NCBI GenBank assembly: GCA_963789825.1
Contig: CAWBME010000006.1
Location: 868,001-932,000 of the forward strand
DNA: 64,000 nt
Direction: 5' to 3'
DNA from: PFL42 sp963789825
GTDB taxonomy: Bacteria > Chloroflexota > Anaerolineae > Anaerolineales > E44-bin32
Within the stretch, counting starts at the first letter, position 1. Each line of letters opens with the position of its first letter. Under the pieces are notes generated by a model. That model worked only from the letters and a program-made list of their open reading frames with translations, did not search any database and was not told the DNA's origin. Positions 17,381-27,172 of the stretch are shown here, piece by piece. A program made the translations under genes and the position numbers.

Positions 17381-18529
17381 ATGGATCTTCTCCTTAGCGA
17401 TCTCGACGGAGTCTTGCTGGAGTCGCACAGCTACCACGAGTCGCTCAGCCGGACGATGGACCTGGTGGGCGAAGCGCTGGGGTTCGGGCGCGGCGTGCTA
17501 CCCCTTGAGGGCGTGCTGGCCTTCGAAGCCGCCGGAATCACCTCCGAGTGGGACTCCTCAGCCATGTGTACCGCGCTGCTGCTCGAGCGCCTGTGGCAGG
17601 TCCATCCCGACGCCAGCCTCGGCCTGCGCCTGCCGGAGAAGCCGCTCCCTCCCCATGGATTGCCGGTCCCGGACCTCGCCGGCTTCGCGGGTGCCCTCAG
17701 TCGTGATCGTTCGACAGAATCGCGACCGCGCGAAAACGCGATCGAGTTGCTGCGTTCGCTGTTCGCACACCTGCCGCCCGCACGATTGGAGGCGCTTGTC
17801 GGCCTGGTGCAAGACGGACGTGACCCGGCGCGATCGCTGACCTTCCGCCTGATCCAGGAACTCAATCTCGGCAGCGAGCGGTTCGAGGCGCTTTATCAGC
17901 TTGCGCCTCAGCTGCAGACGGAAAGCTACCTGTCGACCTGCGATCGACCGATGCTGAATCCACACGAGCGCGAGGCCCTGCGGGGGTGGATCGCGCGGCC
18001 CAAGCATGCCTTCGCCATCTTCACCAACCGGCCATCCTCGGGGCCGGATGGAACCAGCGGCGCCCCGGAGGCCGAAATCGGATTGGCCTGCGCCGGCCTG
18101 GACGGGTTGCCGATCGTCGGCATGGGGGACCTGGGGTGGCTGGCGACCCAGCGAGGCATCGAGCCCCATGCCTTGCTCAAGCCCTCGCCCATCCATGTGC
18201 TGACGGCCATGCAGCTGGCGCTTGGCGCTGCCATGCCAGACGCCCTGATGGATGCGGCGAGGCTTGCCTTGGATGGAAGCCTCGGCTTGGGCTGGTCCGC
18301 CCTGGATGGCGCGAGCGTGGTTGCTATTGAGGACGCCTCCAAAGGGGTGCGCAGCGCCGCTGCCGCGGCCGCCGCGCTCCGCAAGCATGGGCTCAACCTG
18401 CGCCTGACGCTCCTCGGGATTCCTGATCACCCGGAGAAGGCACGCGCCCTGCGGGACGCGGGCGCGACCATCGTGACGGATATCCACCAGGCTCTGGACT
18501 ACCTACCTGGCTGGCATCGTCCATCCTAG
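17381..18529 (+). CDS. HAD-superfamily hydrolase
   Basis: A 382-residue cytosolic protein, intact in one frame. It opens with the HAD nucleophile motif DLLLSDLDGVLLES (DxDG), has a large helical cap-like insertion (about residues 40-200), a motif II candidate AIFTNRPSS, a motif III-type KPSP segment, and the acidic motif IV VVAIEDASKGVRSA. It ends with TLLGIPDHPEKA and ATIVTDIHQAL. The last core strands are typical of phosphatases and of phosphoglycolate-type HADs. Third gene of the EEP/GH16-like operon; the substrate cannot be predicted. Confidence 0.8.
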   Translation: MDLLLSDLDGVLLESHSYHESLSRTMDLVGEALGFGRGVLPLEGVLAFEAAGITSEWDSSAMCTALLLERLWQVHPDASLGLRLPEKPLPPHGLPVPDLAGFAGALSRDRSTESRPRENAIELLRSLFAHLPPARLEALVGLVQDGRDPARSLTFRLIQELNLGSERFEALYQLAPQLQTESYLSTCDRPMLNPHEREALRGWIARPKHAFAIFTNRPSSGPDGTSGAPEAEIGLACAGLDGLPIVGMGDLGWLATQRGIEPHALLKPSPIHVLTAMQLALGAAMPDALMDAARLALDGSLGLGWSALDGASVVAIEDASKGVRSAAAAAAALRKHGLNLRLTLLGIPDHPEKARALRDAGATIVTDIHQALDYLPGWHRPS

Positions 18530-18800
18530 GTCACGCTCGGTTCGCGGACTGCACGCCCTCAAATGCCTCTCCGGATTTGTGCTCCCGCCGACGAGGGGCA
18601 CGGGCTGACTGCCACTCAGGCACCTGGCCAGCGCCCTGCCGTCTACAGGAACGAGGCACTGGAGATAGCCTTCCTTTGGGTGAGAAGAAGGTGATTCGCC
18701 GCAACGCTGGGCCGCGGCGATGGTTGGCTCCATGGGCAACTGGGCGTGGGAGCGCCGGACTTAGACTGTCGCGGCCTTGGGCCGCGCAGCGCTGCCCGCT

Positions 18801-20157
18801 TTACGCAGGCAAACCGCCGCCCCAGAAGCCCTGCGCGGAGAAGAGCGACTCGAGGCACGGCTCAAGCAGTCCTGTCTCGAGCGCCAGATCCAGCACGGTA
18901 TAGCGCTTGCGCACCTGGCGGCGCCAGGGAGTACGACTGACGCAGGCGTTTGAAGTCCAGGCCGATGGAGCGCGGATCGGTAGGACATCCGGCCCGGTCC
19001 AGCCTGTCCCGGGCTTCGCAGGGGGGCAAGGCCCAGGACCGCAGCCATTCACTGAGCGCAGGCCACACCTCGCCGGCGCGTTCGAGGCGGGCTTGCAGCT
19101 GAGCGGCCGTTGGGTGCTTGGCCAGCGTCTCGGCGACCGCCTGATCGGCTTGCGCCCCCGGCGGGTGCGCCCGGCGCACGTCTGCCTCAGCCTGCTCTCG
19201 GTCGGGCCAGTCCCGGCAGAGCGCCTTCACCGGCAAGCGAGACAGTTCCTGCCCCAGAAGCCACTCGATCAGCGCCGAGGAGGCGATTGTCCCCAATCCA
19301 ACCTGCATCCCGTGCGGCACGCCCTCGCCCATGTGGGTCAGGCCCTGCATCTCCCACAGGTGGCTGAACAGATGCTCGCTGCCGGAGGCCGCCCGGGTGG
19401 AGCTCGAGATCTGCATGGCGAGTCCGGCGATGACCAGTCCCTCGACCAGATCGCGCAGCGACGCCGGATCTCCGGCCCGCACCCCGTCGGGGTTGCCCGT
19501 CCAGGGTCCGAGCCCTTCTTCCATCAGTTGCCAGGAGACCGGCTCGATGGTCTCGATTCCCAGGTCGTGCGCAATGCGCCAATCCGCCAGGGCCGTGTAC
19601 TTGCCCAGCAGGTCGCCGTACCCGGCGGCGCTCATGCCGGGCGGAGCGGCCGCAAGGACGTCCAGATCCGCGATCAGCGCCCGCGGCGCTGGGCACGGAT
19701 CGACCTTCTTCACCCCGTTGTGCGTGATGGCTGCGGCAAAGGCTGTGTAGCCATCCATCGAAGCGGCCGTACCGACGACGGCGTACGGCCGGCCCAAGCG
19801 GCGAGCAGCCAGTTTGGTCAAGTCATTGATCACGCCTGACCCGACGGCGATTGGCGCGGCGTCGCTGTTCCCGAGGACCTGCACCAAGCGCTCGACGTGT
19901 TCGATGTCCGGGTGAAGGCGCGGCGTGCCGGGGAAGACATGCGTCACCAGGATGCGCCGCCCCGCCAACTCGAGGTGCTGCGCCAGCGCTTCGCCGGCCG
20001 CAGCGAAGGTGTTGTCATCGGCGACCAGGGCGACCGCCTGGCCGCCAAAGCAGCGCGTGAGGACTGCGTCGACCTGCTGCAGAGCTCCGGGTGCGATGAC
20101 CACCTCGCGCGTGTCCTTCGCCTTGACGAGCGCCTGGGCAAGGGCGATCTGACTCAT
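18801..20157 (-). CDS. sn-glycerol-1-phosphate dehydrogenase (AraM/EgsA-like), one frameshift
   Basis: An NAD(P)-dependent, metal-containing dehydrogenase of the iron-alcohol-dehydrogenase/DHQS fold, acting on dihydroxyacetone phosphate to give sn-glycerol-1-phosphate. Visible: VALVADDNTFAAAG, AVGSGVINDLTK (nucleotide-binding GSG), GTAASMDGYTA, and metal ligands Asp in AGYGDLLGKY and His in SGSEHLFSHLW and VPHGMQVGLG. The frame changes near 18930; the corrected tail (RKRYTVLDLALETGLL) ends at 18801. In Bacillus AraM makes the glycerol-1-phosphate used for prenylglyceryl lipids; in archaea the enzyme starts lipid synthesis. Convergent with the HAD gene. Confidence 0.87.
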
Positions 20158-20580
20158 GTAGCCTCCGGGATGACACGCCGTCTGTGCAAGCGGCGCAGCT
20201 CGCGTCGCAGGAACAACCGCCGAATTGTACTCGGATCACGCCTTGCCCAGCCTCTCCTGCAAGGCTGTCTCCGGCGGAAGGGCGGCGCATGAGGCGAGCG
20301 GTGATCCGCAGCCTGCTCGATGGCCCATGCGCGGAACCTGATCGTGCAGCTGCCCGCCTACCGGTATCCTCGCCGCAGACCGGCCAGAGCGCGATGCGTT
20401 CACTCGAGCCAGGCATGTTCGGGATCCTGGCGGTCTGGCCTCTCGGCCCAGCCTGCGCAGGAGCATCCTCGCGCCTGGTGACCTGCTCGTTCGAGGTGTG
20501 CTGGGCAGTGGCCCGACAGGCGGACCCGACGGATCGAGGCGCCTGCCATCCGGCCGTCTCCCTGGCAGGCAGAAGACAGC
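20158..20580. other. gene-less stretch between the dehydrogenase and tRNA-Phe
   Basis: About 420 bases with no convincing gene. Minus-strand bases next to 20158 should contain the dehydrogenase promoter, but I see no good -35/-10 pair. Nothing else recognised. Confidence 0.4.
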
Positions 20581-20609
20581 TTGACGATAATTCATGCGGC
20601 AGGTAGAAT
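20581..20609 (+). promoter_or_regulatory. tRNA-Phe promoter
   Basis: -35 TTGACG (20581-20586), 17-base spacer, -10 TAGAAT (20604-20609), ten bases before the mature tRNA 5' end. Confidence 0.8.
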
Positions 20610-20618
20610 GCTGCCCGG

Positions 20619-20694
20619 GCCGAGATAGCTCAGTTGGTAGAGCACGCGACTGAAAATCGCGGTGTCGCCAGTTCAATTCTGGCTCTCGGCACCA
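20619..20694 (+). tRNA. tRNA-Phe (GAA)
   Basis: Acceptor stem GCCGAGA/TCTCGGC, D arm TAGCTCAGTTGGTAGAGCA, anticodon stem CGCGA/TCGCG around loop CTGAAAA (anticodon GAA), T arm with GTTCAATTC, discriminator A and an encoded CCA end. 76 nt. Confidence 0.97.
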
Positions 20695-20705
20695 AAGGCC
20701 GACAA

Positions 20706-20736
20706 GCGCCCCGGGAGAGGATGATTCCCGGGGCGC
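20706..20736 (+). terminator. hairpin after tRNA-Phe
   Basis: Perfect 11-bp stem GCGCCCCGGGA (20706-20716) and TCCCGGGGCGC (20726-20736) with a nine-base loop. No T-run follows. From 20737 to the ribosome site of the next gene (about 310 bases) I recognise nothing. Confidence 0.5.
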
Positions 20737-21062
20737 ATCCGTTGGCGAGCGCGTCTTCCCGCTCACCATGCAGCGGGCTCTCCGTTCGCCATGCGTCCGT
20801 CCTGAAGAGCGCGCATCCCGAGGGCCTTGAAGCCGAGCATGGTACTGGCCTGCGTTTGCGGGAGCGGGTTCGGCGGGGGCGCCGCGAGCGCCTTCCGCAT
20901 CAGGCAACTTCAGCTCCGGGAGGCGACAGTCACCCTCGCACTGTGGCGGAGAGACTGGGAAAGCAGACTGCAAGGGCGGCGGCAAGGGCGGAATGCGTGC
21001 TACGCTGGGAGCGTGCTCCAGCGGGAAACAAGCCTGATCCGCCTGCAGAGAGGGAGGCTCCG

Positions 21063-21642
21063 ATGGCCCGCCATGGGATAATCTGGATGGGCGTACTTCT
21101 GTTTCACCCTTGCTCGTCACCCTCGCCTGTGCAATTCACGGCAGCTTCGATCCCGCCGACTCAAGCGCCAGCACCCACCTACACCCCCTACCCCACCCTG
21201 ACCCCGTACCCGACGCAGGGGCCGCAGCCCGCCCAGGAGCCGACCGCCACCTCCGGTTCCTCCGAAACGACCTCCACCAGCGCCGAACTCATCCTGCATG
21301 GATCCGCGGGATATCACCGCGGAGGACAAGGGCAGCGTCGTCGAGATCTGCGGCAAGATCATCGATGAGGGGACGCAGGACTGCCCGGACTGCCCCTACG
21401 GCGTGCTGGACTACGTCACCTTCGAAGGCGATTTCAACGTCATCTCCTACTACTGGAACTTCTACTCCTATGAGGGGCTCTGCCTGCAGGCAAAGGATAC
21501 GGTCGAACTGATGGGGTCAAGACCCATCTTTGTCTACGGGGCGCGTGAAGGCTACGCAGGAAGCAAGTGCGCCGCCAACTCCGACGGCTCGCTCAACTGC
21601 GGCAGCGGGGACTACTTCCTCATGTACGAGGGTTGTGACTGA
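21063..21642 (+). CDS. secreted or lipoprotein-like hypothetical protein, frameshifted
   Basis: ATG at 21063 follows GGAGG by five bases. An N-terminal hydrophobic export segment (residues about 5-17) is followed by a Pro/Thr/Tyr-rich linker (PTYTPYPTLTPYPTQ), a style common in surface lipoproteins of Chloroflexota. A frame change near 21290 leads into a compact C-terminal domain of about 110 residues with four to six cysteines (EICGKIIDEGTQDCPDCP ... GLCLQAKDTVELMG ... SKCAANSDGSLNCGSG). The domain looks like an OB-type beta barrel (VVEICGKI ... DTVELMGSRPIFVYG), but I cannot name the family. A good terminator follows. Confidence 0.6.
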
Positions 21643-21677
21643 TCCACCCCCAGCGAAGTGCGCGACCGACTGAACGC

Positions 21678-21715
21678 GGATCCGCCTGCGAGCAAGTGTG
21701 GCGGATCCCTTTTTC
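21678..21715 (+). terminator. Rho-independent terminator
   Basis: Stem GGATCCGCC (21678-21686) and GGCGGATCC (21700-21708), 13-base loop, then CTTTTTC. It lies 35 bases after the preceding stop codon. Confidence 0.85.
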
Positions 21716-22178
21716 GCTCTTCTCGATCCGTCGCTCAGCCATCGAGAGCTCCAGGGTAGAGGGCGATCGGCGGCTCCGGGCCTCAGTCCAATCGGTGTCT
21801 GCTGGCCGGCGGCAGGAAGGGTCGCCTGCAGGCCCGAGCGAAGCGTCTCTCCGTCGAAAGTCGGACGGTCCTGCACCTCTGTGGGGAGAAATGGGTCGCC
21901 GAGGACGACGCCTGCACGCGGGATGCTGTGCCGCAATGGATATTGTGGTGGGACTACACCGGCAAGTTCGCGGCTGCATGCGAACAACCGGATGAAGCCC
22001 TACGGCCGCCGCATGCCAGTCCTCGAGACAGCGCAGACGCCGATTCCGGCGACGTCCGGTTGGGCTTAGTCCGGATCAACACCGTGCGCAACGAATCTGG
22101 ATGACGGGGATCGAGGCGCAGATCGCCCCGACGCCTGGCTGTCGGCCAGCGGTCAACAACCGTCTTCAGAACCGACGA
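21716..22178. other. gene-less stretch, nothing recognised
   Basis: About 460 bases between a plus-strand terminator and the end of the minus-strand methyltransferase. Short open frames only; no RNA or repeat recognised. Confidence 0.4.
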
Positions 22179-23274
22179 TCAGGCGCCTTCTCCGGACGGC
22201 GGATCAGCGGTGCTGCCTGCCCTCAGCATCTCGCGCAGGTCGTCGATCGAACGAAGCGCCCCGGTGGCATCTTCGTAGTGCCAGGCGTCCCATCCGTTGC
22301 ACGGAGCGCCCCCCGACAGCTGTCGGCCCACCTGGTGGATGGATCCGGAGAAACCATCGGCAATCAAACGACCATCGGCGGTCACGGCCGCAGTACGATT
22401 TCGCTCCCCTGGAAGTACAGCAGCTGCCCGGGCGCAGCAGCCCGCATTCCAGCAACCGACCGAAAGGGATGCGCTCGGCCGACCGCCGGCTGGCCGGAGG
22501 TTGGAACACCGTCGGGTCTTGTGCCGGCTCTGGCTCGCGGGCGATGCGCTGTCGCGCCAGGTCGGCGTAGCCGGCATCCTGTTCGATGCCGATCCACTCC
22601 CGCCGCAGGCGCTTGGCGACGACGCCGGTCGTGCCCGTACCGAAGAACGGATCGAGCACGACTTCACCGGGATTCGTCGAGGCCAGCAGCACTCGATAGA
22701 GCAGCCCTTCCGGCTTCTGGGTCGAGTGGGCTTTCTTCCCTTCCAGGCGCAGCCGCTCCTGGCCGCCGCAGATCGGCAGCTCCCAATCGCTGCGCATCTG
22801 CAGGTCCTCGTTCAGCGCCTTCAGGCTGTGATGATGGAAGGTGTAGGTTGCTTCCTTGGAGTGCGCAGCCCAGATCAGCGTCTCATGGGCGTTGGTGAAT
22901 CGAACCCCGCGGAAGTTGGGCATCGGATTGGTCTTGACCCAGATGATGTCGTTCAAGATCCAGAACCCGAGGTCCTGCAGGATCGTCCCCAGGCGGAAGA
23001 TGTTGTGATAGCTGCCGATCACCCACAGGCTGCCCTGCGGCTTGAGCACCCTGTGACAGGCTTGCAGCCAGGCGCGCGAGAAGGCATCGTATTCTGCGAA
23101 ACCTTCGAATTGATCCCAATCATCGTTGACCGCATCGACCCGCGTCTGGTTGGGCCGCCACAACTCCTGGCGCAGCTGCAGGTTGTACGGCGGGTCGGCG
23201 AACACCAAGTCGATGGAGCGCTCCGGCAAGGTCCGCAGGACTTGGAGACAATCGCCCTCCAGGACCTGCCCCAC
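22179..23274 (-). CDS. CcrM-like DNA adenine-N6 methyltransferase with C-terminal RAMA domain, frameshifts in the C-terminus
   Basis: A site-specific DNA methyltransferase of the M.HinfI/CcrM group. The catalytic motif IV is FADPPYNLQL near residue 27 and the SAM-binding motif I is DPFFGTGTTGVVAKRL near residue 215, the beta-class order. Between them are WVIGSYHNIFRLG, IIWVKTNPMPNFRG and the HSTQKPEGLL motif. The tail, spread over three frames (shifts near 22440 and 22395), reads IPFGRLLECGLLRPGQ, then GRLIADGFSGSIHQVG, then NGWDAWHYED, a RAMA domain. CcrM enzymes methylate GANTC; this specificity is inferred. No restriction enzyme is adjacent, so it is an orphan. Start GTG at 23274. Confidence 0.9.
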
Positions 23275-23316
23275 CGGGAGAGGTCCGGCATGGCGAGGTG
23301 CCTCGGCGTGGATCGC

Positions 23317-23727
23317 TCACTGCGGGCAGGCTCCCGACTGCGCAACCGGATTTCCACCATCTGCCGCGCAGCTGCAGTAGGCCGCCGCATCAAGTGCCGG
23401 GCTGAGGCTGAGCGGCAGGAACCGGACGCGCGTCTGCAAGCAGTCATCCCCCAGGCTTGAGGGGGTCGGGCGACTGATGGACAGAGCCAGGGCGGCGCCC
23501 TGATTGGCGCGCGCCAGCCACAGCCGGATCTCGCCTGGCTGGCCGGCGCTCAGCACGATGTCGCCACGCAGCCCCAGCCAGAGCAGGGTCCAGGTCGGAC
23601 AAAGGCACACCAGGGCCAACAGCAAGCTGGCGAGGCAGCCCATCCAAGGGCGCATGCCTCTTGGCGGGCGGCGCGTCGCCTGCGCAGTGCCCGGATCCTC
23701 GGGGATGCCCTCGCCAGCCTTGGTCAT
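23317..23727 (-). CDS. hypothetical membrane protein
   Basis: A 136-residue protein starting just after the CoA-transferase subunit B stop. Residues about 28-55 form one strongly hydrophobic segment (MGCLASLLLALVCLCPTW), after a basic Arg/Pro-rich start. The C-terminal part (IRLWLARANQGAALALS ... RFLPLSLSP) would lie outside. The last 30 residues look unlike protein and may follow a frame error. No family recognised. Confidence 0.45.
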   Translation of the reverse strand: MTKAGEGIPEDPGTAQATRRPPRGMRPWMGCLASLLLALVCLCPTWTLLWLGLRGDIVLSAGQPGEIRLWLARANQGAALALSISRPTPSSLGDDCLQTRVRFLPLSLSPALDAAAYCSCAADGGNPVAQSGACPQ

Positions 23728-23730
23728 TGA

Positions 23731-24498
23731 CTAGATGTAGAAATGCTCGCGATCGACTTGCTCGCGCAGGATGTGAAGCTCCTCCGCGCTGGGCTCAGGG
23801 TTCTCGCTCACCGAGCCTGCGGCTTCAAGGACAAACCCCGTCGCTTCCTGAACCTGCTGCAGGCTGATCCCCGGCTGCGTCGCAACGAGCTGCATGCGCT
23901 TGGTCTCCGGATGATAGCCGAGGATCGCCAGGTTGGTGACCACGCGGAACGGGCCGGTGCCAGGCGGCAGGCCCGCCGCCTCGCGCGCTCCGGGGCCGGT
24001 CAGGTAGCCGGGCGTGGTGACGAAATCGACCTTCTCGACGAAACGCTGACGGTCGTGGCGCATGATGGCGATCGTCTGCCAGCACTGCGAGCCGACGTCG
24101 TTGGCGCCGCCGCTGCCGGGCAGGCGGACCTTGGGATGATCGTGATCGCCGATCACGGTGCTGTTGAGGTTGCCGTAGGGATCGATCTGCGCCCCGCCGA
24201 GGAAGCCGTACTCGACAAAGCCACGCTGGGCGGCCTCGATCACGTCGCAGATGCCGGCCGCCGCCAACGCCCGATGGAAGGTGCGCCGTCCGCCGACCGC
24301 AATCGGCAGGTCATCCAGGATCGCGCCGGTGCCGCCGAACTCGAAGATCGTCATCAGGTTGGGAGCATGCATCTTCTGGGCGAGCGCCGCCGCCAGCATC
24401 GGGATGCCGGTGCCGACAAAGGCCGTCGTGTTGTCGGCCATCAGCCGGGCAGCAGAGCAGATCAGCAGCTCACTCGGGTTGTAGCCTGGCTCACTCAT
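23731..24498 (-). CDS. CoA transferase family I, subunit B (glutaconate CoA-transferase / IpdB-like)
   Basis: The 255-residue beta subunit of a heterodimeric acyl-CoA:carboxylate CoA transferase. Visible: SELLICSAARLMADN, FVGTGIPMLAAALAQ, IFEFGGTGAI, GFLGGAQIDPYGNLNST, LPGSGGANDVGS and the VTTPGYLTGPGAREAAGL loop typical of the GctB/IpdB branch. Start ATG overlaps the subunit A stop in ATGA, implying translational coupling. The specific acid is not predictable from sequence alone. Confidence 0.88.
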   Translation of the reverse strand: MSEPGYNPSELLICSAARLMADNTTAFVGTGIPMLAAALAQKMHAPNLMTIFEFGGTGAILDDLPIAVGGRRTFHRALAAAGICDVIEAAQRGFVEYGFLGGAQIDPYGNLNSTVIGDHDHPKVRLPGSGGANDVGSQCWQTIAIMRHDRQRFVEKVDFVTTPGYLTGPGAREAAGLPPGTGPFRVVTNLAILGYHPETKRMQLVATQPGISLQQVQEATGFVLEAAGSVSENPEPSAEELHILREQVDREHFYI

Positions 24499-25475
24499 GC
24501 CCCCCTCCCCGGCACCATCGCCTGCAGTTCGGCGAGTCGCTCCTTGCCGATCAATTCGAGGTAGGCGTCGTGATCGGCAAGGTCCGTACACGTAGCGCTC
24601 GAGGTAGCCATGCGTGCCTTCGGCCGTCTTCGAGGCCTCGACCCACTCCTTGATTGCCGGCTCGTCGCGCTCGTAGTCGTAGCACATCTCGCCCGGGTGC
24701 GATCCGAACGGCGCTTCGACCACGGCGTCGACGAGGTAGTAGGGAATGATCGTGCGATCGGGCTGGGCCCGGATCACCTCGGTGTCGACGATCTCCTCGG
24801 TGCTCAGGATCAGGCGCCGACAGGCACGCGACATCTCGTAGGCGAAGCCGCTGATGCCGTCGATCTGGGCATTGCCATACTTGTCCGCCCGGTGGACGTG
24901 GATCAGGCCCGCATCGAGGATCAAAGCCGGCACCAGGCCGATCGGGTCGCCGGTGAAGGGACATTCCACCACCTTGGCGGCACTGTAGTTGAAGGTATCC
25001 GTGCCGAGCATCGAGCGCATCGGCAGGAACGGCACGCCCATGGCGGCGGCCTTGAAGCGCCAGGCGAGGCCGGCGTTGCTCCACTCGACGATCTGCTCGA
25101 GGTTGCCAGCAGTCGCACTTCGCGCCGCAGCACGTTCGAAACGCCGTAGAGCTCGAGCCCGATGTAGGTGAAGTCGGTGGCCTTGACCATCGAGGCGCCG
25201 AGCAGCAGGTCGATCTCGAGCACGCTCTGCCCGGCGACGCGCAGGTCCTTGCGTCCCTGGCGGATCAGCTCGCGCACCAGCGACATCGGCGCCCGGACGC
25301 TGCCGTAGAGCTCGGTGCCGATGTAGTCGCCGTCGTGGACGAAACGCCGGATCGCCTCGCCCTCGGACATGCGCTTGTCGACCAGGCCTTTGGGCTTGCG
25401 GCGATTCCACTCGCGGAAGGCATTGACATCGGGCGGCTGCAGCATCGGCCCCCGACCCTCGGCGATCACCCTCAT
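24495..25475 (-). CDS. CoA transferase family I, subunit A (GctA/IpdA-like), two frameshifts
   Basis: Alpha subunit of the same enzyme. ATG at 25475 is preceded by AGGAGG. Segments in order: DKRMSEGEAIRRFVHDGDYI, ELIRQGRKDLRVAGQSVLE, then after a shift near 25105 IVEWSNAGLAWRFKAAAMGV, LPMRSMLGTDTF, ECPFTGDPIGLVPALILDAG, IHVHRADKYGNAQIDG and YYLVDAVVEAPFGSHPGEM. After a shift near 24590 the C-terminus reads YLELIGKERLAELQAMV and stops at 24495. Corrected length is about 326 residues. The fragments line up in family order, so the gene is probably intact in the organism. Confidence 0.86.
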
Positions 25476-25687
25476 GGCACGTCCTCCTGGCGGAAGCTGC
25501 GAGCGCTGCCCAGTGTAGCATGCCCTCTTGTGGGGCGGAATCCGCGCCGCCTGGACCTGCCGGTCCGGCGCTCGCCCAGGGGCGGCGAGGATGGCCCCGA
25601 GGCATTCCGGGAGACTCCGGTCCAGCTTGGGGCCTAGCGACCTGACGCCCGCTGACGCCCGCCGCACCGATGGGTGAGTTTCGTCTG

Positions 25688-25717
25688 TTGACAACGGCGG
25701 CGCGCGCGTGCTACAGT
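25688..25717 (+). promoter_or_regulatory. promoter of the ROK regulator gene
   Basis: Consensus -35 TTGACA (25688-25693), 18-base spacer, -10-like TACAGT (25712-25717). It precedes an inverted repeat and the ROK start codon. Confidence 0.65.
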
Positions 25718-25729
25718 GTGGTACACTTC

Positions 25730-25748
25730 GTTGGTTGCCACAACAAAC
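25730..25748 (+). promoter_or_regulatory. probable ROK-regulator operator
   Basis: Imperfect palindrome GTTGGTTG (25730-25737), three bases, CAACAAAC (25741-25748); seven of eight positions pair. It lies just downstream of the predicted start site and 15 bases before the ROK gene, as expected for autorepression. Binding is inferred. Confidence 0.5.
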
Positions 25749-25762
25749 TAACCTGGAGCCTC

Positions 25763-27062
25763 ATGCCCCCCCGCCTGCGAACCGGTGATCAGAGCCTGGT
25801 GCGCGAACTCAACCGCTCGATCGTGCTCGAGCGGCTGTGGGTAGCCTCGCCTCTTTCCCGGGCGGACCTGGCCGCCGCCACCGGGCTGAACAAGACCACC
25901 GTTTCCAACCTGGTGGACGAGATGATCTCCGCCGGATTCGTGCGCGAGATTGGACGCAATGTCTCGGCCGGCGGGAGGCCGGGCGTGCTGCTGGAATTCG
26001 ATCCGGACGCTGGCTGGATCCTCGGGGCGGAGATCGGAGTCGGGCACCTGAGCGTCGTCCTGGCCAACTTGCGGGCAGACATTGCCTGGCGCCGCCAAGC
26101 GGAGTTCGACTTGACGGACGGCCTGGAAACCGTGCTCGACAAGTTGACCGCCCTGCTGCGCCAAGCCCGCCAGCACAGCCAACGCAGCCGCCGCCGCCTG
26201 ATGGGCGCCGGGATCACGGTCCCCGGCCTGGTCGATGTGTCCTCCGGCCGGCTGATCTTCGAGCCCAACATGGGCTGGCGCGATGTGCCCCTGCGCCAGC
26301 TGCTTCATGCCCGTCTGCAAGTGCCGGTCTATGTGGACAACGACGCCAATGCGGCCGCCCTGGCTGAGCGCTACTTCGGCGTTGCTCAGGATGTGGATAC
26401 CTTCGCCTACGTCGTGGCCAATATCGGCCTCGGCGCCGGTCTGGTGATGGGCGGTCAGATCTACCCCGGGGTGAGCGGCTACGCCGGTGAGGCCGGGCAC
26501 ACGACGATCGACCCCGACGGCCCGTTGTGCCGCTGCGGCAACCGCGGTTGCTGGGAGCGGCTGGCAAGCCAGCGGGCCCTGATCGAACGGGTCGAAGCCG
26601 CCCTGCAAGCCGGCCAACCCAGCTTGCTCCATGCGGCCACCGGCGACGGCCGCGATTCGCTGACCCTCGAGCTGATCCTGGAGGCAGCCCGGGAGGGAGA
26701 TGCCGTCGCCCTGTCGGACGCTGAGTGAGACCGGCACCTACCTGGGCATCGGCATCGCCAACTTGGTCAACCTGCTCAATCCGACCCTGGTCGCCTTCGG
26801 CGGCTCGCTCAGCCTGGCGCATGAGTACCTGCTCCCGACCGCCCGCCAGGTGGTCGAAGCCCGGGCGATGCGCGAGCTGCGCCAGGCGACGCGGATCGTC
26901 GTCTCGGCCTTCCAGGCCGACGCCTGCGTGATCGGTGGCGTGGCCCTGGTGATGCACGAACTGCTCAGCCGACCGCGCCTGGTGCATCAGCGATCTCTCG
27001 GAGGCACAGCCTCGCTCCGCTGCTGCGAAAGCGGAGGCAGGCCGACGCCGAACCGATACTGA
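25763..27062 (+). CDS. ROK-family transcriptional regulator (NagC/XylR type), one frameshift
   Basis: A sugar-responsive repressor. The N-terminal winged helix-turn-helix reads SPLSRADLAAATGLNKTTVSNLVDEM. The ROK sugar-kinase-like domain follows, with GAEIGVGHLSVVL, MGAGITVPGLVD, VPVYVDNDANAAALAE, GLGAGLVMGGQIYPG, AGEAGHTTI and the zinc motif CRCGNRGCWE. The frame breaks near 26719-26727; the remainder (TGTYLGIGIANLVNLLNPT, VAFGGSLSLAHEYLLP) completes the fold. Corrected length is about 430 residues. It is directly upstream of a sugar ABC importer on the same strand and most likely controls it. Confidence 0.9.
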
Positions 27063-27172
27063 CTTGACGGCACCAATCCCAGCCCGAAGGGAGGTGACTG
27101 AGACCCAAAGCACAAGGCATGCTTGAGCAATATCAGGTTCTTGTTGGTCCAACTCTCAAGGAGGAAATCAAG

